A stretch of 64,000 nt of DNA from Thalassospira sp. MCCC 1A01428 (GTDB taxonomy: Bacteria; Pseudomonadota; Alphaproteobacteria; Rhodospirillales; Thalassospiraceae). Below are positions 17,698-26,742 of the stretch, one piece after another. Every line of letters begins with the position of its first letter. Position 1 is the first letter of the stretch. The translations under genes were made by a program, and so were the position numbers. The notes beneath the pieces are model-generated. The model did no database searches and was not told the DNA's origin. It saw nothing but the letters and a program-made list of their open reading frames with translations. The DNA is taken from assembly GCF_002115825.1 (NCBI RefSeq), contig NZ_JFJZ01000019.1, positions 23,548 to 87,547 on the forward strand, given 5' to 3'.

Positions 17698-18984
17698 ATG
17701 ACTGTATTTGATCGCCTTGAATCGGAAGTTCAGAGCTATGCCCGCTCCTTCCCCGTAACCTTCAAAAAAGCTGAAGGTTCATGGCTGACCGATACGGATG
17801 GCAATCGTTATCTGGATTTTCTCGCCGGTGCCGGCAGCCTTAATTATGGCCATAACAACCCGGTTTTGCAGGAGCGCCTGATCGACTATATCAAGGCAAA
17901 CGGCATTACCCACGGTTTGGATATGCATACATCTGCCAAGGAAGAATTCCTGAGCGCGATGGAAAGCAAAATTTTCAAGCCCCGTAACATGGAATACAAA
18001 GTCCAGTTTACCGGTCCGACCGGCACCAATGCGGTTGAAGCAGCCCTTAAGCTGGCACGCCGCGTTAAAGGCCGTGAAAACGTCATTTCATTCACTAATG
18101 GTTTCCATGGTGTAACGCTGGGTTCGCTTGCGGTAACGGGTAATGAACATCACCGTGGTGCTGCTGGTGTACCGCTTGATAACGCCGTAGCAGTTCCGTT
18201 TGACGGATATATGGGCGATGATGTCGATACAACCGATTATCTGGACCGTGTTCTTTGTGATAATTCCAGTGGTATCGCTTTGCCTGCCGCCATCATTGTT
18301 GAAACGGTACAGGGCGAAGGTGGCCTGAATGCTGCTGATTTTGACTGGTTGAAAAAAATTGAAGCCCTATGCCGTAAACACGACATTTTGCTGATTGTTG
18401 ACGACATTCAGGCGGGTTGCGGGCGTACCGGCACATTCTTCAGTTTCGAACCCGCTGGCATTAAGCCCGATATGATCACGATGTCCAAATCGTTGTCGGG
18501 TTATGGTCTGCCCTTTGCCGTTGTACTGATCAAACCGGAATACGACGTATGGCATCCGGGCGAGCATAATGGCACGTTCCGCGGTAACAACCACGCCTTT
18601 GTAACGGCAGCTGCGGCATTGGAGCATTTCTGGTCTGATGACAAATTTGCTAGCGACGTGAAAGAAAAGGCCGAATTCCTTGGTAAACGCCTGGAAGAAA
18701 TTGCCACACGTTACGGCGACAATGGCAGCATCTATCGCAAAGGTCGCGGACTGATGCAGGGTATTTGTTTTGAAAGCGGCGAAATTGCCGGCAAGGTTAC
18801 ATCGGAATGCTTTACCCATAACCTGATCATTGAAACCAGCGGCCCAGAAGATGAAGTGGTTAAATGTCTGGTTCCGCTGACAATTTCAATGGAAGACCTG
18901 GCGCATGGTCTGGATGTTCTTGAAATGTCGACAGCAAAGGTCATGGGAAAAAACGTCGTGACGGCTAAGGCTGCTGCGGAATAA
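17698..18984 (+). CDS. ectB: Diaminobutyrate-2-oxoglutarate transaminase
   Basis: A 428-residue class III PLP aminotransferase that makes L-2,4-diaminobutyrate from aspartate semialdehyde and glutamate, the first ectoine-specific step. Motifs are [57 protein letters not shown] and the PLP lysine in [15 protein letters not shown]. The ATG at 17698 has GAGAG six bases upstream, so I prefer it to the ATG at 17683, which would lie before that site. It follows the ectA-ectB hairpin and precedes ectC by 86 bases. Confidence 0.97.
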   Translation: MTVFDRLESEVQSYARSFPVTFKKAEGSWLTDTDGNRYLDFLAGAGSLNYGHNNPVLQERLIDYIKANGITHGLDMHTSAKEEFLSAMESKIFKPRNMEYKVQFTGPTGTNAVEAALKLARRVKGRENVISFTNGFHGVTLGSLAVTGNEHHRGAAGVPLDNAVAVPFDGYMGDDVDTTDYLDRVLCDNSSGIALPAAIIVETVQGEGGLNAADFDWLKKIEALCRKHDILLIVDDIQAGCGRTGTFFSFEPAGIKPDMITMSKSLSGYGLPFAVVLIKPEYDVWHPGEHNGTFRGNNHAFVTAAAALEHFWSDDKFASDVKEKAEFLGKRLEEIATRYGDNGSIYRKGRGLMQGICFESGEIAGKVTSECFTHNLIIETSGPEDEVVKCLVPLTISMEDLAHGLDVLEMSTAKVMGKNVVTAKAAAE

Positions 18985-19070
18985 CCTGAAATTGATTTTT
19001 TATGGCAGCGACGTCACCGTTGTTGCCATAAATTTCGAACCATAAAATACAACAAATCAAAGAGTTACAA

Positions 19071-19472
19071 ATGATTGTTCGCACCCTGAAAGAATGTGAA
19101 GAAACCGGTCGTCGCGTCGTTGCAGACAACTGGGAAAGCACCCGGTTGTCGCTGGCGGATGATGGTATGGGGTTTTCGTTCCATATCACCACCATTTATG
19201 CAGGCACCGAAACCGAAATTTGCTATGCGAACCATTTTGAAACGGTTTACTGCATTTCGGGCAATGGCGAAGTTGAAACCATTGACGATGGCAAAAAATA
19301 CAAAATCGTTCCAGGTACGGTTTACATCCTGAACAAGCATGATCGCCACTATCTGCGCGGTGGCAGTGAAGACATGGTTGTGGCCTGCGCGTTTAATCCG
19401 CCGCTTAACGGGCGTGAAACGCACGATGAAAACGGTGTCTATCCGTTAGATGCTGATGCCCTTGCCAGCTAA
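19071..19472 (+). CDS. ectC: L-ectoine synthase
   Basis: A 133-residue cupin that cyclises N-gamma-acetyl-diaminobutyrate to ectoine, the last step. It starts [16 protein letters not shown], typical of EctC. The cupin residues lie in [31 protein letters not shown] and a later [23 protein letters not shown] strand. Its length matches the family. No ectD hydroxylase follows, so the operon by itself makes ectoine and not 5-hydroxyectoine. Confidence 0.97.
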   Translation: MIVRTLKECEETGRRVVADNWESTRLSLADDGMGFSFHITTIYAGTETEICYANHFETVYCISGNGEVETIDDGKKYKIVPGTVYILNKHDRHYLRGGSEDMVVACAFNPPLNGRETHDENGVYPLDADALAS

Positions 19473-19560
19473 CGATATATCGGGTTCGGGCGGTGTAACG
19501 CATCGCCCTGCCCCCCTTATCCGAGAAACTTCCAAGGAAACGGCCCCCAAAGGAGGCACC

Positions 19561-21063
19561 ATGGTTTCAGCCCGTAAAAAAGCGGATGCCGGACACAGCG
19601 TTCACAAGATCGGTGGAACGTCCATGACACAGGTTCAGGCTGTGATGGACAACATTCTGGTTGGTGATCGCGACGAAAGCGCGCTTTATAATCGTATTTT
19701 TGTTGTTTCAGCCTATGGCGGCTTTACCGACTTGCTGCTTGAGAACAAGAAAACAGGTGAAGCAGGCGTCTATCAGCTTTATGCCGGTTCGGAAACCGAC
19801 TGGGCCTGGGGCGATGCCCTTAACAAGGTCGCCGATAAAATGTGCGCCCTGAATGAAGAAATTTTCCAGGATCAGTCTGAACTGAAACTGGCCAATTCCT
19901 TTGTCCAGGAACGCGTTGAAGGCACACGTAGCTGCCTGATGGACCTGCACCGTTTGTGCAGCTTTGGCCATTTCAAACTGGAAAAGCACCTGCTGACCGT
20001 GCGTGAAATGCTTAGCGCCATTGGTGAAGCCCACAGCGCGCACAACACCATGTTGTTGCTGCGCGGCAAGGGTGTAAATGCCGTGTTTGCCGACCTTTCA
20101 GGCTGGCGTGAGCCGGAAGCATCGACGTTGGATGAACGTATTGAAAGTGTGTTCACCAACATTGACGTCAAAACCCAGATGCCAATTGTTACGGGTTATG
20201 CCCAGTGCAGCGAAGGCCTGATGAGCATTTATGGCCGTGGTTATAGCGAAGTGACCTTTTCACGGATTGCCTGCATGACCGGGGCACATGAAGCCATCAT
20301 TCATAAGGAATTCCACTTGAGCAGCGCTGATCCGCGCATTGTTGGTGAAGATGCCGTTCGTCCCATCGGGCGGACTAGTTATGATGTCGCTGATCAGCTT
20401 TCAAACATGGGGATGGAAGCCATTCATCCGCGTGCTGCCAAAGGGCTTCGCCAGAACGGTATTCCACTGCGCATTGCCAATACGTTCGAGCCGGAACATC
20501 CGGGCACCGTCATTGATGATGACTGGCACCCTGATGAAAGCCGGGTTGAAATTGTAACCGGCATCAGCACCGCCTTCGAGATCGAGGTCTATAACCAGGA
20601 CATGGTTGGTGTTCCCGGAGCGGAAGAAGAGGTCCTTAGTGTTCTTAAACGCTATAAGGTTCCCACCGTTACCAAAAACCTGAACGCCAATACCATTACG
20701 CATTACGTTTCGGCCCCACTTAAGCAGATTCGTCGTTGTGTTGAGGAAATTGAAGGTAAACAACCTGAAGCAACGGTTAAAACCCGTAAGGTTGCTATTG
20801 TTTCCGTAATTGGGGCCAATATTGATCAGCCTGGCCTGTTTGCCCGCGCTGTGGGTATCCTCGATGATGCGGGTGTTGAACTGGTCGCAAGCCATTCGCC
20901 AAGCCGTCGGGTTGATCTGCAATTTGTGGTGACTGAAAGCGATTTTAACAAAGCAATCGTGTCTCTGCATCGCGGGTTGGTTGAAGGTAAAAAAGCAACC
21001 GATACCGACGACAGCAAAAAGAAATCTTCGTCAGATAATGTTGGTGAACTGGCTGCGGCCTGA
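19561..21063 (+). CDS. ask: Ectoine-operon aspartate kinase (Ask_Ect)
   Basis: A 500-residue aspartokinase that phosphorylates L-aspartate, feeding aspartate semialdehyde formation for ectoine. It begins HKIGGTSM and FVVSAYGGFTDLLL, with GYAQCSEGLMSIYGRGYSEVTFSRIA in the catalytic domain and two ACT domains at the C-terminus (for example VVSVIGANIDQPGLFARAVGIL). The start ATG at 19561 has a perfect AGGAGG site; the upstream frame from 19450 would overlap ectC. Ask_Ect enzymes form a distinct clade linked to ect operons and are thought to be poorly sensitive to feedback. That property is from the family, not seen here. A C-terminal Lys/Ser-rich tail is present. Confidence 0.95.
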   Translation: MVSARKKADAGHSVHKIGGTSMTQVQAVMDNILVGDRDESALYNRIFVVSAYGGFTDLLLENKKTGEAGVYQLYAGSETDWAWGDALNKVADKMCALNEEIFQDQSELKLANSFVQERVEGTRSCLMDLHRLCSFGHFKLEKHLLTVREMLSAIGEAHSAHNTMLLLRGKGVNAVFADLSGWREPEASTLDERIESVFTNIDVKTQMPIVTGYAQCSEGLMSIYGRGYSEVTFSRIACMTGAHEAIIHKEFHLSSADPRIVGEDAVRPIGRTSYDVADQLSNMGMEAIHPRAAKGLRQNGIPLRIANTFEPEHPGTVIDDDWHPDESRVEIVTGISTAFEIEVYNQDMVGVPGAEEEVLSVLKRYKVPTVTKNLNANTITHYVSAPLKQIRRCVEEIEGKQPEATVKTRKVAIVSVIGANIDQPGLFARAVGILDDAGVELVASHSPSRRVDLQFVVTESDFNKAIVSLHRGLVEGKKATDTDDSKKKSSSDNVGELAAA

Positions 21064-21092
21064 TCATCTATTGACGATAGAACATACAAAAC

Positions 21093-21125
21093 ACAAAGCC
21101 CGCAAATTTAATTTGCGGGCTTTGT
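21093..21125 (+). terminator. Rho-independent terminator of the ectoine operon
   Basis: A perfect 15-base-pair stem, ACAAAGCCCGCAAAT with ATTTGCGGGCTTTGT, closes a 3-base loop 29 bases after the ask stop. The right arm ends in a T-rich run. Confidence 0.9.
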
Positions 21126-21220
21126 TGCGTCCGACTTGAAGTCATCACAGCTTCACGTTACCAGCATAAAACAGATTTCTCGTCTATATGATGTGATCGA
21201 ACCCAAAATGGAGTTTTCCA

Positions 21221-22045
21221 ATGCCATTGGCCGCGCTATCCCCTATGGATCAGCTATTGCAGGTTATGAAAAAACTGCGAGACCCTGAAACAGGATGCCC
21301 CTGGGACATTGAACAAAATTTTGCAACGATCGCCCCTTACACCATCGAGGAAGCATACGAAGTTGCCGATGCCATCACGGCAAATAACATGCCTGAACTG
21401 CGCGAAGAACTGGGTGATTTATTGTTACAGGTGGTTTTCCATTCGCAAATGGCCGCCGAAGAACAAATTTTTACCTTTGATGACGTCGCCCGTAGCATTA
21501 CCGACAAAATGATTGCCCGGCATCCCCATGTTTTTGGCGATGATAACGCCAAAACCCCGGACCATGTCAGCCAAAACTGGGAAAAACTTAAGGCAGAAGA
21601 ACGCGCACGCAAGTCAACAGGCAATGAACAAACCAGCGCCCTGGACGGGGTTGCATCTGCCCTTCCCGCCTTGATGCGGGCCGAAAAGCTCACCAAACGT
21701 GCGGCCCGTGTCGGGTTTGACTGGCCTGACATTGAACAGGTTTTTGACAAACTAAGCGAGGAAATTGGGGAGCTTCGTGCCGAACTAACGGACACCCCCG
21801 ATCATGACCGATTGGAAGATGAATTGGGCGATATGCTATTCGTGATGGCCAACCTGGCGCGAAAAATCAATGTCGATCCCGAAGTTGCCTTGCGGCGAGC
21901 CAATTTGAAATTTACCCGTCGCTTTCAATTTATCGAACAGGAACTGGCCCGGAACGGTAAATCAGCATCGCAGTCAAGCCTTGAAGAAATGGACATGTTG
22001 TGGGATGCCGCCAAACAACACGAACGCCGAAAAACAACCGAATAA
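21221..22045 (+). CDS. mazG: Nucleoside triphosphate pyrophosphohydrolase MazG
   Basis: A 274-residue house-cleaning enzyme that hydrolyses (d)NTPs to NMP and pyrophosphate. Two MazG domains are visible: EEAYEVADAI with EELGDLLLQVVFH (residues 47-80), and EEIGELRAEL with EDELGDMLFVMANLARK in the second half. These are the paired E-x-x-E and E-x-x-D metal motifs. DPETGCPWD at the N-terminus is typical. The start ATG at 21221 has GGAG about nine bases upstream. It stands alone between the ectoine operon and a structured intergenic region. Confidence 0.95.
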   Translation: MPLAALSPMDQLLQVMKKLRDPETGCPWDIEQNFATIAPYTIEEAYEVADAITANNMPELREELGDLLLQVVFHSQMAAEEQIFTFDDVARSITDKMIARHPHVFGDDNAKTPDHVSQNWEKLKAEERARKSTGNEQTSALDGVASALPALMRAEKLTKRAARVGFDWPDIEQVFDKLSEEIGELRAELTDTPDHDRLEDELGDMLFVMANLARKINVDPEVALRRANLKFTRRFQFIEQELARNGKSASQSSLEEMDMLWDAAKQHERRKTTE

Positions 22046-22419
22046 TCAAAAGAACGATTGAATCTGGCCTTTAAGTGAGCAACCCGGAACAAGTGCTTTC
22101 ACATGAATAAGCCCGGACATTTGCAGGCGGGTTCCCGATACAGCACTTGTTTTTATTGGCATCTGGCTTCCTGTTACCCGGCCCCGCCGGTTGCCATCTT
22201 GTCGGCCATAGGGCAAATTTAACCCTGTCGTCTATCTGACATGCTCACTCTCCGGCAATTTTTCCCTTATCCGGGACACTGGCAGGGATATACCTGCGTT
22301 CCCATTTTTATCACCGCTTAAATCTGCCCCGTAACAACACGCTTGCGCCCGGGGCGTTGGCGATCCCAGGAATTACATTAATTTTTCAGATACTTACGGG
22401 GATTCTTACCGGTGAAAGA
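22046..22419. other. Structured 374-base intergenic region
   Basis: No coding frame is convincing. It lies between convergent mazG and the IMPase-family gene. The first part forms a long hairpin (22088-22151) followed by T-rich sequence. The rest contains several short G/C-rich repeats (for example around 22185-22195 and 22345-22360) that could fold. An uncharacterised small RNA is possible but unproven. Confidence 0.4.
22088..22155 (+). terminator. Long hairpin with T-rich tail (terminator or small RNA end)
   Basis: AACAAGTGCT (22088-22097) pairs perfectly with AGCACTTGTT (22142-22151), and TTTTATT follows. The 44-base interior holds a second stem, AAGCCCG with CGGGTT with one bulge. The loop is long for a simple terminator. 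Confidence 0.5.
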
Positions 22420-23250
22420 TCAGGATTTTTTACCGAAAACCGGTAATAACAAGGTATTTATTTCGTCCCATAGCTCCGGTGTGGCAGCACATATCAGGGC
22501 TGGCGCGTCACCTTCAGCCCGATAGTCAGAAGCTGGCTTTTGCGCGGAAATATACCGGGCAACGCCCCCGGCCTCACGTACCAGTAATGTTCCAGGTGCA
22601 TGATCCCAGGGTTTCAAAGTGCGATAAGCACAAAAATCATATTGCCCCTGAGCAATTTCCTGATATTCGGCCCCACAACACGAATAATGAGATATTTTTT
22701 CAAAAAAGTCGTGGTGTCCGTGTGATTTTATCAACCGATCCCGGACATAGGATATTAAAAAGCCCCGTGCATTTTGCGCATGCGTGACGTTTTTTCGCAC
22801 AGAAACAGCGTGTCCGTTATGAAAGGTGCCACTCCCCTGCTCGGCCACAGTAACATCGCCACTAATCGGGTCTATAATCCATGCTGCAACTGTTTTTCCA
22901 CCCCGATACAGCGCCAGCATGGAACGAAACGGTTGCCGATGATGGGCAAAATTTTTGGTCCCATCAACCGGGTCAATAATCCAGATTGGGTCATTACCGG
23001 CAAACACCCGGTCCTGCAATGATGGATCATGATGGGCGGCCTCTTCCCCCAGCGCGACACTACCTGGCAATAATGACGTCAAACGTTGGGTTAAAACGCG
23101 CTCGGCCTCGGTATCTGCAATGGTAACAAGGTCGAGCGCATGTGTTTTGACATCGATATCAACGGCATCAAGCTGCCCGAAACGCGGAGCAATTTCTTCG
23201 GCGGCGACTTCGCGGATGATAGCGGTAACCTTGTCTATATCCGGTGTCAT
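22420..23250 (-). CDS. Inositol monophosphatase family protein
   Basis: A 276-residue Mg-dependent phosphatase of the IMPase superfamily. Metal ligands are visible as GEEA (about residue 69), DPVDGTKNF (about 93) and PWDHAPGTLL near 216. The family includes IMPases, CysQ (PAP phosphatase) and histidinol-phosphatase HisN. I cannot separate these by sequence alone, and no cysteine or histidine biosynthetic gene is adjacent. The frame opens GTG-ATG at 23253/23250. It lies 27 bases after hflX on the same strand, so it may be the last gene of the hfq-hflX unit. Confidence 0.85.
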   Translation of the reverse strand: MTPDIDKVTAIIREVAAEEIAPRFGQLDAVDIDVKTHALDLVTIADTEAERVLTQRLTSLLPGSVALGEEAAHHDPSLQDRVFAGNDPIWIIDPVDGTKNFAHHRQPFRSMLALYRGGKTVAAWIIDPISGDVTVAEQGSGTFHNGHAVSVRKNVTHAQNARGFLISYVRDRLIKSHGHHDFFEKISHYSCCGAEYQEIAQGQYDFCAYRTLKPWDHAPGTLLVREAGGVARYISAQKPASDYRAEGDAPALICAATPELWDEINTLLLPVFGKKS

Positions 23251-23279
23251 CACTTTAAAAATCCTGCGTCGTTATCGGG

Positions 23280-24599
23280 TTACACGGAATAAAGGTCCAA
23301 GCCGTTTTTCTGGCACCAGTCGTCAAACTTTCCAACACGGGTTTCGTCAAGCCGGATTTCGATGCTGATACCATCATCGCCTTCAATACGGTTCAACACT
23401 TCACCCTGTTGATAAAGCCCGGCCAGTGCTTTGCCATTTGCATAAGGAACCAGCACCTGAAACACCGGCATTTCAGCCGTGAGACGGTTTTCGATCAGTT
23501 GCAACAGATCCTGGCAATTTTTGCCTGTCAGGGCAGAAACAACCATGGTGTTTTCGGTGCGATTGCTAAGCTCGTGTACGGCCAGCGCATCTTCCTCGGT
23601 TAGAAGATCCGCCTTGTTCAGGGCCTCCACAAGTTCGGCACCATCAATCACCTGCTGCAGCCCCAGTTCCTTGAGAACTTCTAACACGTCCTGCTTTTGC
23701 GCATCGGTTTCAGGAGAAGACACATCACGGACGTGAACAATCAGGTCCGCTTCCAGAACTTCTTCCAGTGTCGCCCGAAATGCCGCAACCAGATCGTGCG
23801 GCAAGTCAGACACGAAACCAACAGTATCAGACAAAATCACCTTGCGACCACTGGGCAGTTCCAGCCCCCGCATGGTCGGGTCAAGGGTTGCGAACAACAT
23901 GTCCTCAACAAAAACATCCGACCGGGTAAGACGGTTAAATAATGTCGATTTCCCCGCGTTGGTGTAACCAACCAAAGCCACAATCGGGTAAGGCACCCGA
24001 CGACGCGCCTTGCGGTGCAAATCGCGGGTCCGTTTAACCTCTTCAAGCTCACGGCGCAGTTTTGCCAGCTTGTCGCCGATCAAACGACGGTCAATTTCGA
24101 TTTGTCGTTCACCAGGACCAGCCAAAAAGCCCCGACCGCCACGCTGGCGTTCAAGGTGGGTCCAGGTTCGAACCAGACGGGATCGTTGATAACTTAACAA
24201 GGCCAGCTGAACCTGCAAGCTACCTTCACGGGTTTGCGCCCGGTTGGCAAAAATTTCCAGGATCAGGCCAGTGCGATCAATGACCTTGGCTTTCCATGAA
24301 CGTTCAAGGTTACGTTGCTGGATTGGTGTTAACTGACCATTGACCATGATCAGGTCTGCTTCTTCGTCACGGATCCACTCGCCGATTTTATCGACGGTAC
24401 CCGTGCCAAAAAGGGTTGCCGGACGAGGTTTCGCAATAGAGACGATTTCCGCCCCTGCGACCTCGAAATCCAGCGCACCGGTTAAATTTACGGCCTCGTC
24501 AAGGCGCGACTGTGAATCACGCCAGGCAGAAGCGGCATCCATACGTTTGGGATCCGGGTGGATCACCAAGACGCGGGGGCGTGCGTCTTCTTCGTCCAC
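23280..24599 (-). CDS. hflX: GTPase HflX
   Basis: Ribosome-associated GTPase that rescues or splits stalled ribosomes under stress. It has the HflX N-terminal domain (VLVIHPDPKR), the glycine-rich GGRGFLAGPGERQIEIDRR linker, and G motifs GYTNAGKSTLFN (G1), LDPTMRG, DTVGFVSDLP (G3) and NKADLL (G4). I prefer GTG 24599, which has GGGG just upstream and does not overlap hfq. A longer TTG start at 24659 would overlap hfq by 41 bases. hfq-hflX is a conserved pair. Confidence 0.92.
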   Translation of the reverse strand: MDEEDARPRVLVIHPDPKRMDAASAWRDSQSRLDEAVNLTGALDFEVAGAEIVSIAKPRPATLFGTGTVDKIGEWIRDEEADLIMVNGQLTPIQQRNLERSWKAKVIDRTGLILEIFANRAQTREGSLQVQLALLSYQRSRLVRTWTHLERQRGGRGFLAGPGERQIEIDRRLIGDKLAKLRRELEEVKRTRDLHRKARRRVPYPIVALVGYTNAGKSTLFNRLTRSDVFVEDMLFATLDPTMRGLELPSGRKVILSDTVGFVSDLPHDLVAAFRATLEEVLEADLIVHVRDVSSPETDAQKQDVLEVLKELGLQQVIDGAELVEALNKADLLTEEDALAVHELSNRTENTMVVSALTGKNCQDLLQLIENRLTAEMPVFQVLVPYANGKALAGLYQQGEVLNRIEGDDGISIEIRLDETRVGKFDDWCQKNGLDLYSV

Positions 24600-24618
24600 C
24601 CCCGATGTCAGTGTTTCG

Positions 24619-24876
24619 TCAGCTATTTTCTTCGTCCGTTGCAGGCTGGCTTGGATCAAACAGTTTAATTGGCGTCGTCGGCATTACCGTCGAAATCGCG
24701 TGTTTGTAAACAAGCTGTGTGTGGGCATCGCGCCGCAGCAAAACAGAAAAATTGTCAAACCAGGTAATAATACCCTGCAATTTGACTCCGTTGACCAGAA
24801 ATACGGTAACCGGCGTTTTGTTTTTACGGCAATAATTCAGGAATACGTCCTGAACATTTTGTGATTTTTCCGCCAT
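24619..24876 (-). CDS. hfq: RNA-binding chaperone Hfq
   Basis: An 85-residue Sm-like hexameric RNA chaperone that brings small RNAs to target mRNAs. The N-terminus is [15 protein letters not shown]. The Sm1 motif [13 protein letters not shown] and the Sm2 motif [11 protein letters not shown] are clear, with an acidic disordered tail. It is followed directly by hflX. Alphaproteobacterial Hfq often affects nif/ntr expression, and the ntr cluster lies a few kb away; the link is from the literature on the family, not from sequence. Confidence 0.97.
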   Translation of the reverse strand: MAEKSQNVQDVFLNYCRKNKTPVTVFLVNGVKLQGIITWFDNFSVLLRRDAHTQLVYKHAISTVMPTTPIKLFDPSQPATDEENS

Positions 24877-24937
24877 TGGTTAGACCTAGCCTTCTTTTAT
24901 GAGCGTTTTTTTGGTTTTGGGCGGTCAAGGAAAATAC

Positions 24938-24971
24938 CGAACCGTTAGTCCTTAATGGAATTTACGGTTCG
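24938..24971. promoter_or_regulatory. Inverted repeat between the HAD gene and hfq
   Basis: CGAACCGT and ACGGTTCG form a perfect 8-base-pair stem around an 18-base loop that itself contains TCC/GGA. On the minus strand it follows the HAD gene and precedes hfq. It may be a terminator without a good U-run or a leader structure for hfq. Confidence 0.4.
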
Positions 24972-24999
24972 CGTCCCACCTTCTTATGACCTGGTGAAA

Positions 25000-25683
25000 C
25001 TATAAGGCTTTCCTTAAGTGTTTTACAACCCCTGCAAGCTCTTCGCAATCAGGGAAATGCCAATCAGGGCAAAAAGCTGCGGTTTCTGCGGCATCAGCAC
25101 CACCGGTTACTTCATCGCCAACAATAATTGCAACCGCCCCGGCATTGCGTGCGCACTGGATATCAACCACGCTATCGCCGACAAACCACAGAGTCCCACC
25201 TTGCATTGCAGCATTTTTACCTAACGCCATATGAACCGGGTCCAGGGCGGGTTTGTCGTTGATTGCATCTGTCGCACCAACCTGTTCACTAAAAAAGTGC
25301 CCCCATTCCAGATGGGCAACTTCGGCACGCAAAAAGTCACCGTGTTTATTGCTGACAATCGCGGTGTAGATTCCGGCATCCTTTAAGGCCAGCAACAGGT
25401 CATGCGCGCCCTTTAAAGGGCTAAGTTTTTCCAGATGAATATTGTGAAAATGCTCATAAAAACGATCCTTGGCTTTTTCCCAATCATCGCCAAACAAAGC
25501 CGGAAAACTGTCCCGCAAGGATCGGGCCACGCGAACATGCGCTTCTTCCATTGTCCAGCGTTCCAGTCCGTAATCGTCAAAGGTCAGGTTCAATGCCACA
25601 AGAATGGGCCCCCAACTGTCAACAAGGGTGTTATCCCAATCGAACAAAACAGCATCGGGACGTGACAAGGAATTTTCTGGCAT
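25000..25683 (-). CDS. HAD family hydrolase, phosphoglycolate-phosphatase-like
   Basis: A 227-residue haloacid dehalogenase phosphatase. Motif I is DWDNTLVDSW (nucleophile Asp in position 15; the usual D-x-D is present), motif II is VSNKHGDFLR, motif III lysine is in DKPALDPV, and motif IV is FVGDSVVDIQCARNAGA. An alpha-helical cap domain covers roughly residues 25-90. It resembles Gph but has a D-W-D instead of the more usual D-L-D. The true substrate is not determinable. It lies between the D-amino acid transaminase and hfq on the same strand. Confidence 0.85.
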   Translation of the reverse strand: MPENSLSRPDAVLFDWDNTLVDSWGPILVALNLTFDDYGLERWTMEEAHVRVARSLRDSFPALFGDDWEKAKDRFYEHFHNIHLEKLSPLKGAHDLLLALKDAGIYTAIVSNKHGDFLRAEVAHLEWGHFFSEQVGATDAINDKPALDPVHMALGKNAAMQGGTLWFVGDSVVDIQCARNAGAVAIIVGDEVTGGADAAETAAFCPDWHFPDCEELAGVVKHLRKAL

Positions 25684-25782
25684 AATAATATTTTCAGTTC
25701 ATTAGGATAAAAATATAACCAACTACATAAACAAGGCAGCCACATGAAAATGCTTTTTCCGCGCTGCTATCATCATTGAAAG

Positions 25783-26661
25783 TCAGTCTGTTGATCTGGT
25801 ACGTGCATCGTTTGCCAGTTGGTCCATGGCATCGAAATAGGCATCCCGCAGGGTTTTGCCAACCGGGCCAATTTCCCCGTTGCTAATCGCAACATTGTCA
25901 ATTTTCCAAACTGGCATCACAAATGTACTGGCACTTGAAACAAAGGCTTCTCGCGCATTTTGGGCTTCTTCAACACTAAACGCCCGTTCTTCAAATTTGA
26001 AACCGTTTTCTTTGGCAAATTCAATAATTGCCATCCGGGTAATGCCACGCAGGATATTATGATCGGCCTGTCGGGTAACAATCACGTTATCTTTCGTCAC
26101 AATCCACGCATTGGATGAAGCACCTTCGGTTACATACCCGTCGGCATCAACTTGCCATGCTTCAAAGGCACCCGCTTCCTTCGCCTTTTGTTTCGCCAAT
26201 GTGGCTGGCAACAAGGCAACCGTTTTAATATCGCGGCGGGCCCAGCGTTGGTCTGGCGTTGTTATAACAGTAACAGCCTTAACATCACGTCCCGGGAATT
26301 TCTTGTTACGCGCGGTGATCACAAGGGTTGGTGCCGCAGCAAAAGGAAACGGAAAATCACGGGGCGCAACGCCACGGGTAACCTGAAAATAAACCAGCCC
26401 TTCGCGAACCAGATTAAGCCGCACCATGCGACGCAAAATCTGGGCAAGTGCCGCACGGGCAAGGGGCATAGCAATGCGCAATTCATCAAGCGATCGTTCC
26501 AGGCGGTCCAGATGCCCCTGCTCGTCGATCAGTTGGCCCTTATAAACCGCGACCACCTCGTACACACCGTCGGCGAACTGAAAGCCACGGTCTTCAACAT
26601 GGACCGACGCCTCGGAATGTGGAACATAGCGACCGTTGACATAGGCAATACGCGACATCAT
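25783..26661 (-). CDS. D-amino acid aminotransferase
   Basis: A 292-residue class IV PLP transaminase that interconverts D-alanine and D-glutamate with 2-oxo acids. The PLP lysine is in RRDIKTVALLPA (Lys146), and the cofactor-phosphate/glutamate loop is VTEGASSNAWIV. FQFADGVYEVV near the N-terminus is the dimer/substrate segment of the D-AAT group. The start is ATG 26661 or 26658, just after GGGTGA. This gene next to trkA and hfq is a known alphaproteobacterial arrangement. A branched-chain transaminase (IlvE) is the main alternative but is less likely from the motifs. Confidence 0.88.
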   Translation of the reverse strand: MMSRIAYVNGRYVPHSEASVHVEDRGFQFADGVYEVVAVYKGQLIDEQGHLDRLERSLDELRIAMPLARAALAQILRRMVRLNLVREGLVYFQVTRGVAPRDFPFPFAAAPTLVITARNKKFPGRDVKAVTVITTPDQRWARRDIKTVALLPATLAKQKAKEAGAFEAWQVDADGYVTEGASSNAWIVTKDNVIVTRQADHNILRGITRMAIIEFAKENGFKFEERAFSVEEAQNAREAFVSSASTFVMPVWKIDNVAISNGEIGPVGKTLRDAYFDAMDQLANDARTRSTD

Positions 26662-26742
26662 TCACCCTTTAAAATCTAAAAACGCGGCAGAACAACCCAA
26701 TAACGATCATCCGCCCTGCTCTGCTTGCCATTCACTAATGAC

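Noticed and set aside
22160..22419. 6S RNA or tmRNA in the mazG-IMPase gap
   Set aside because: I could not match the conserved features of either RNA, so only a generic structured region is reported.
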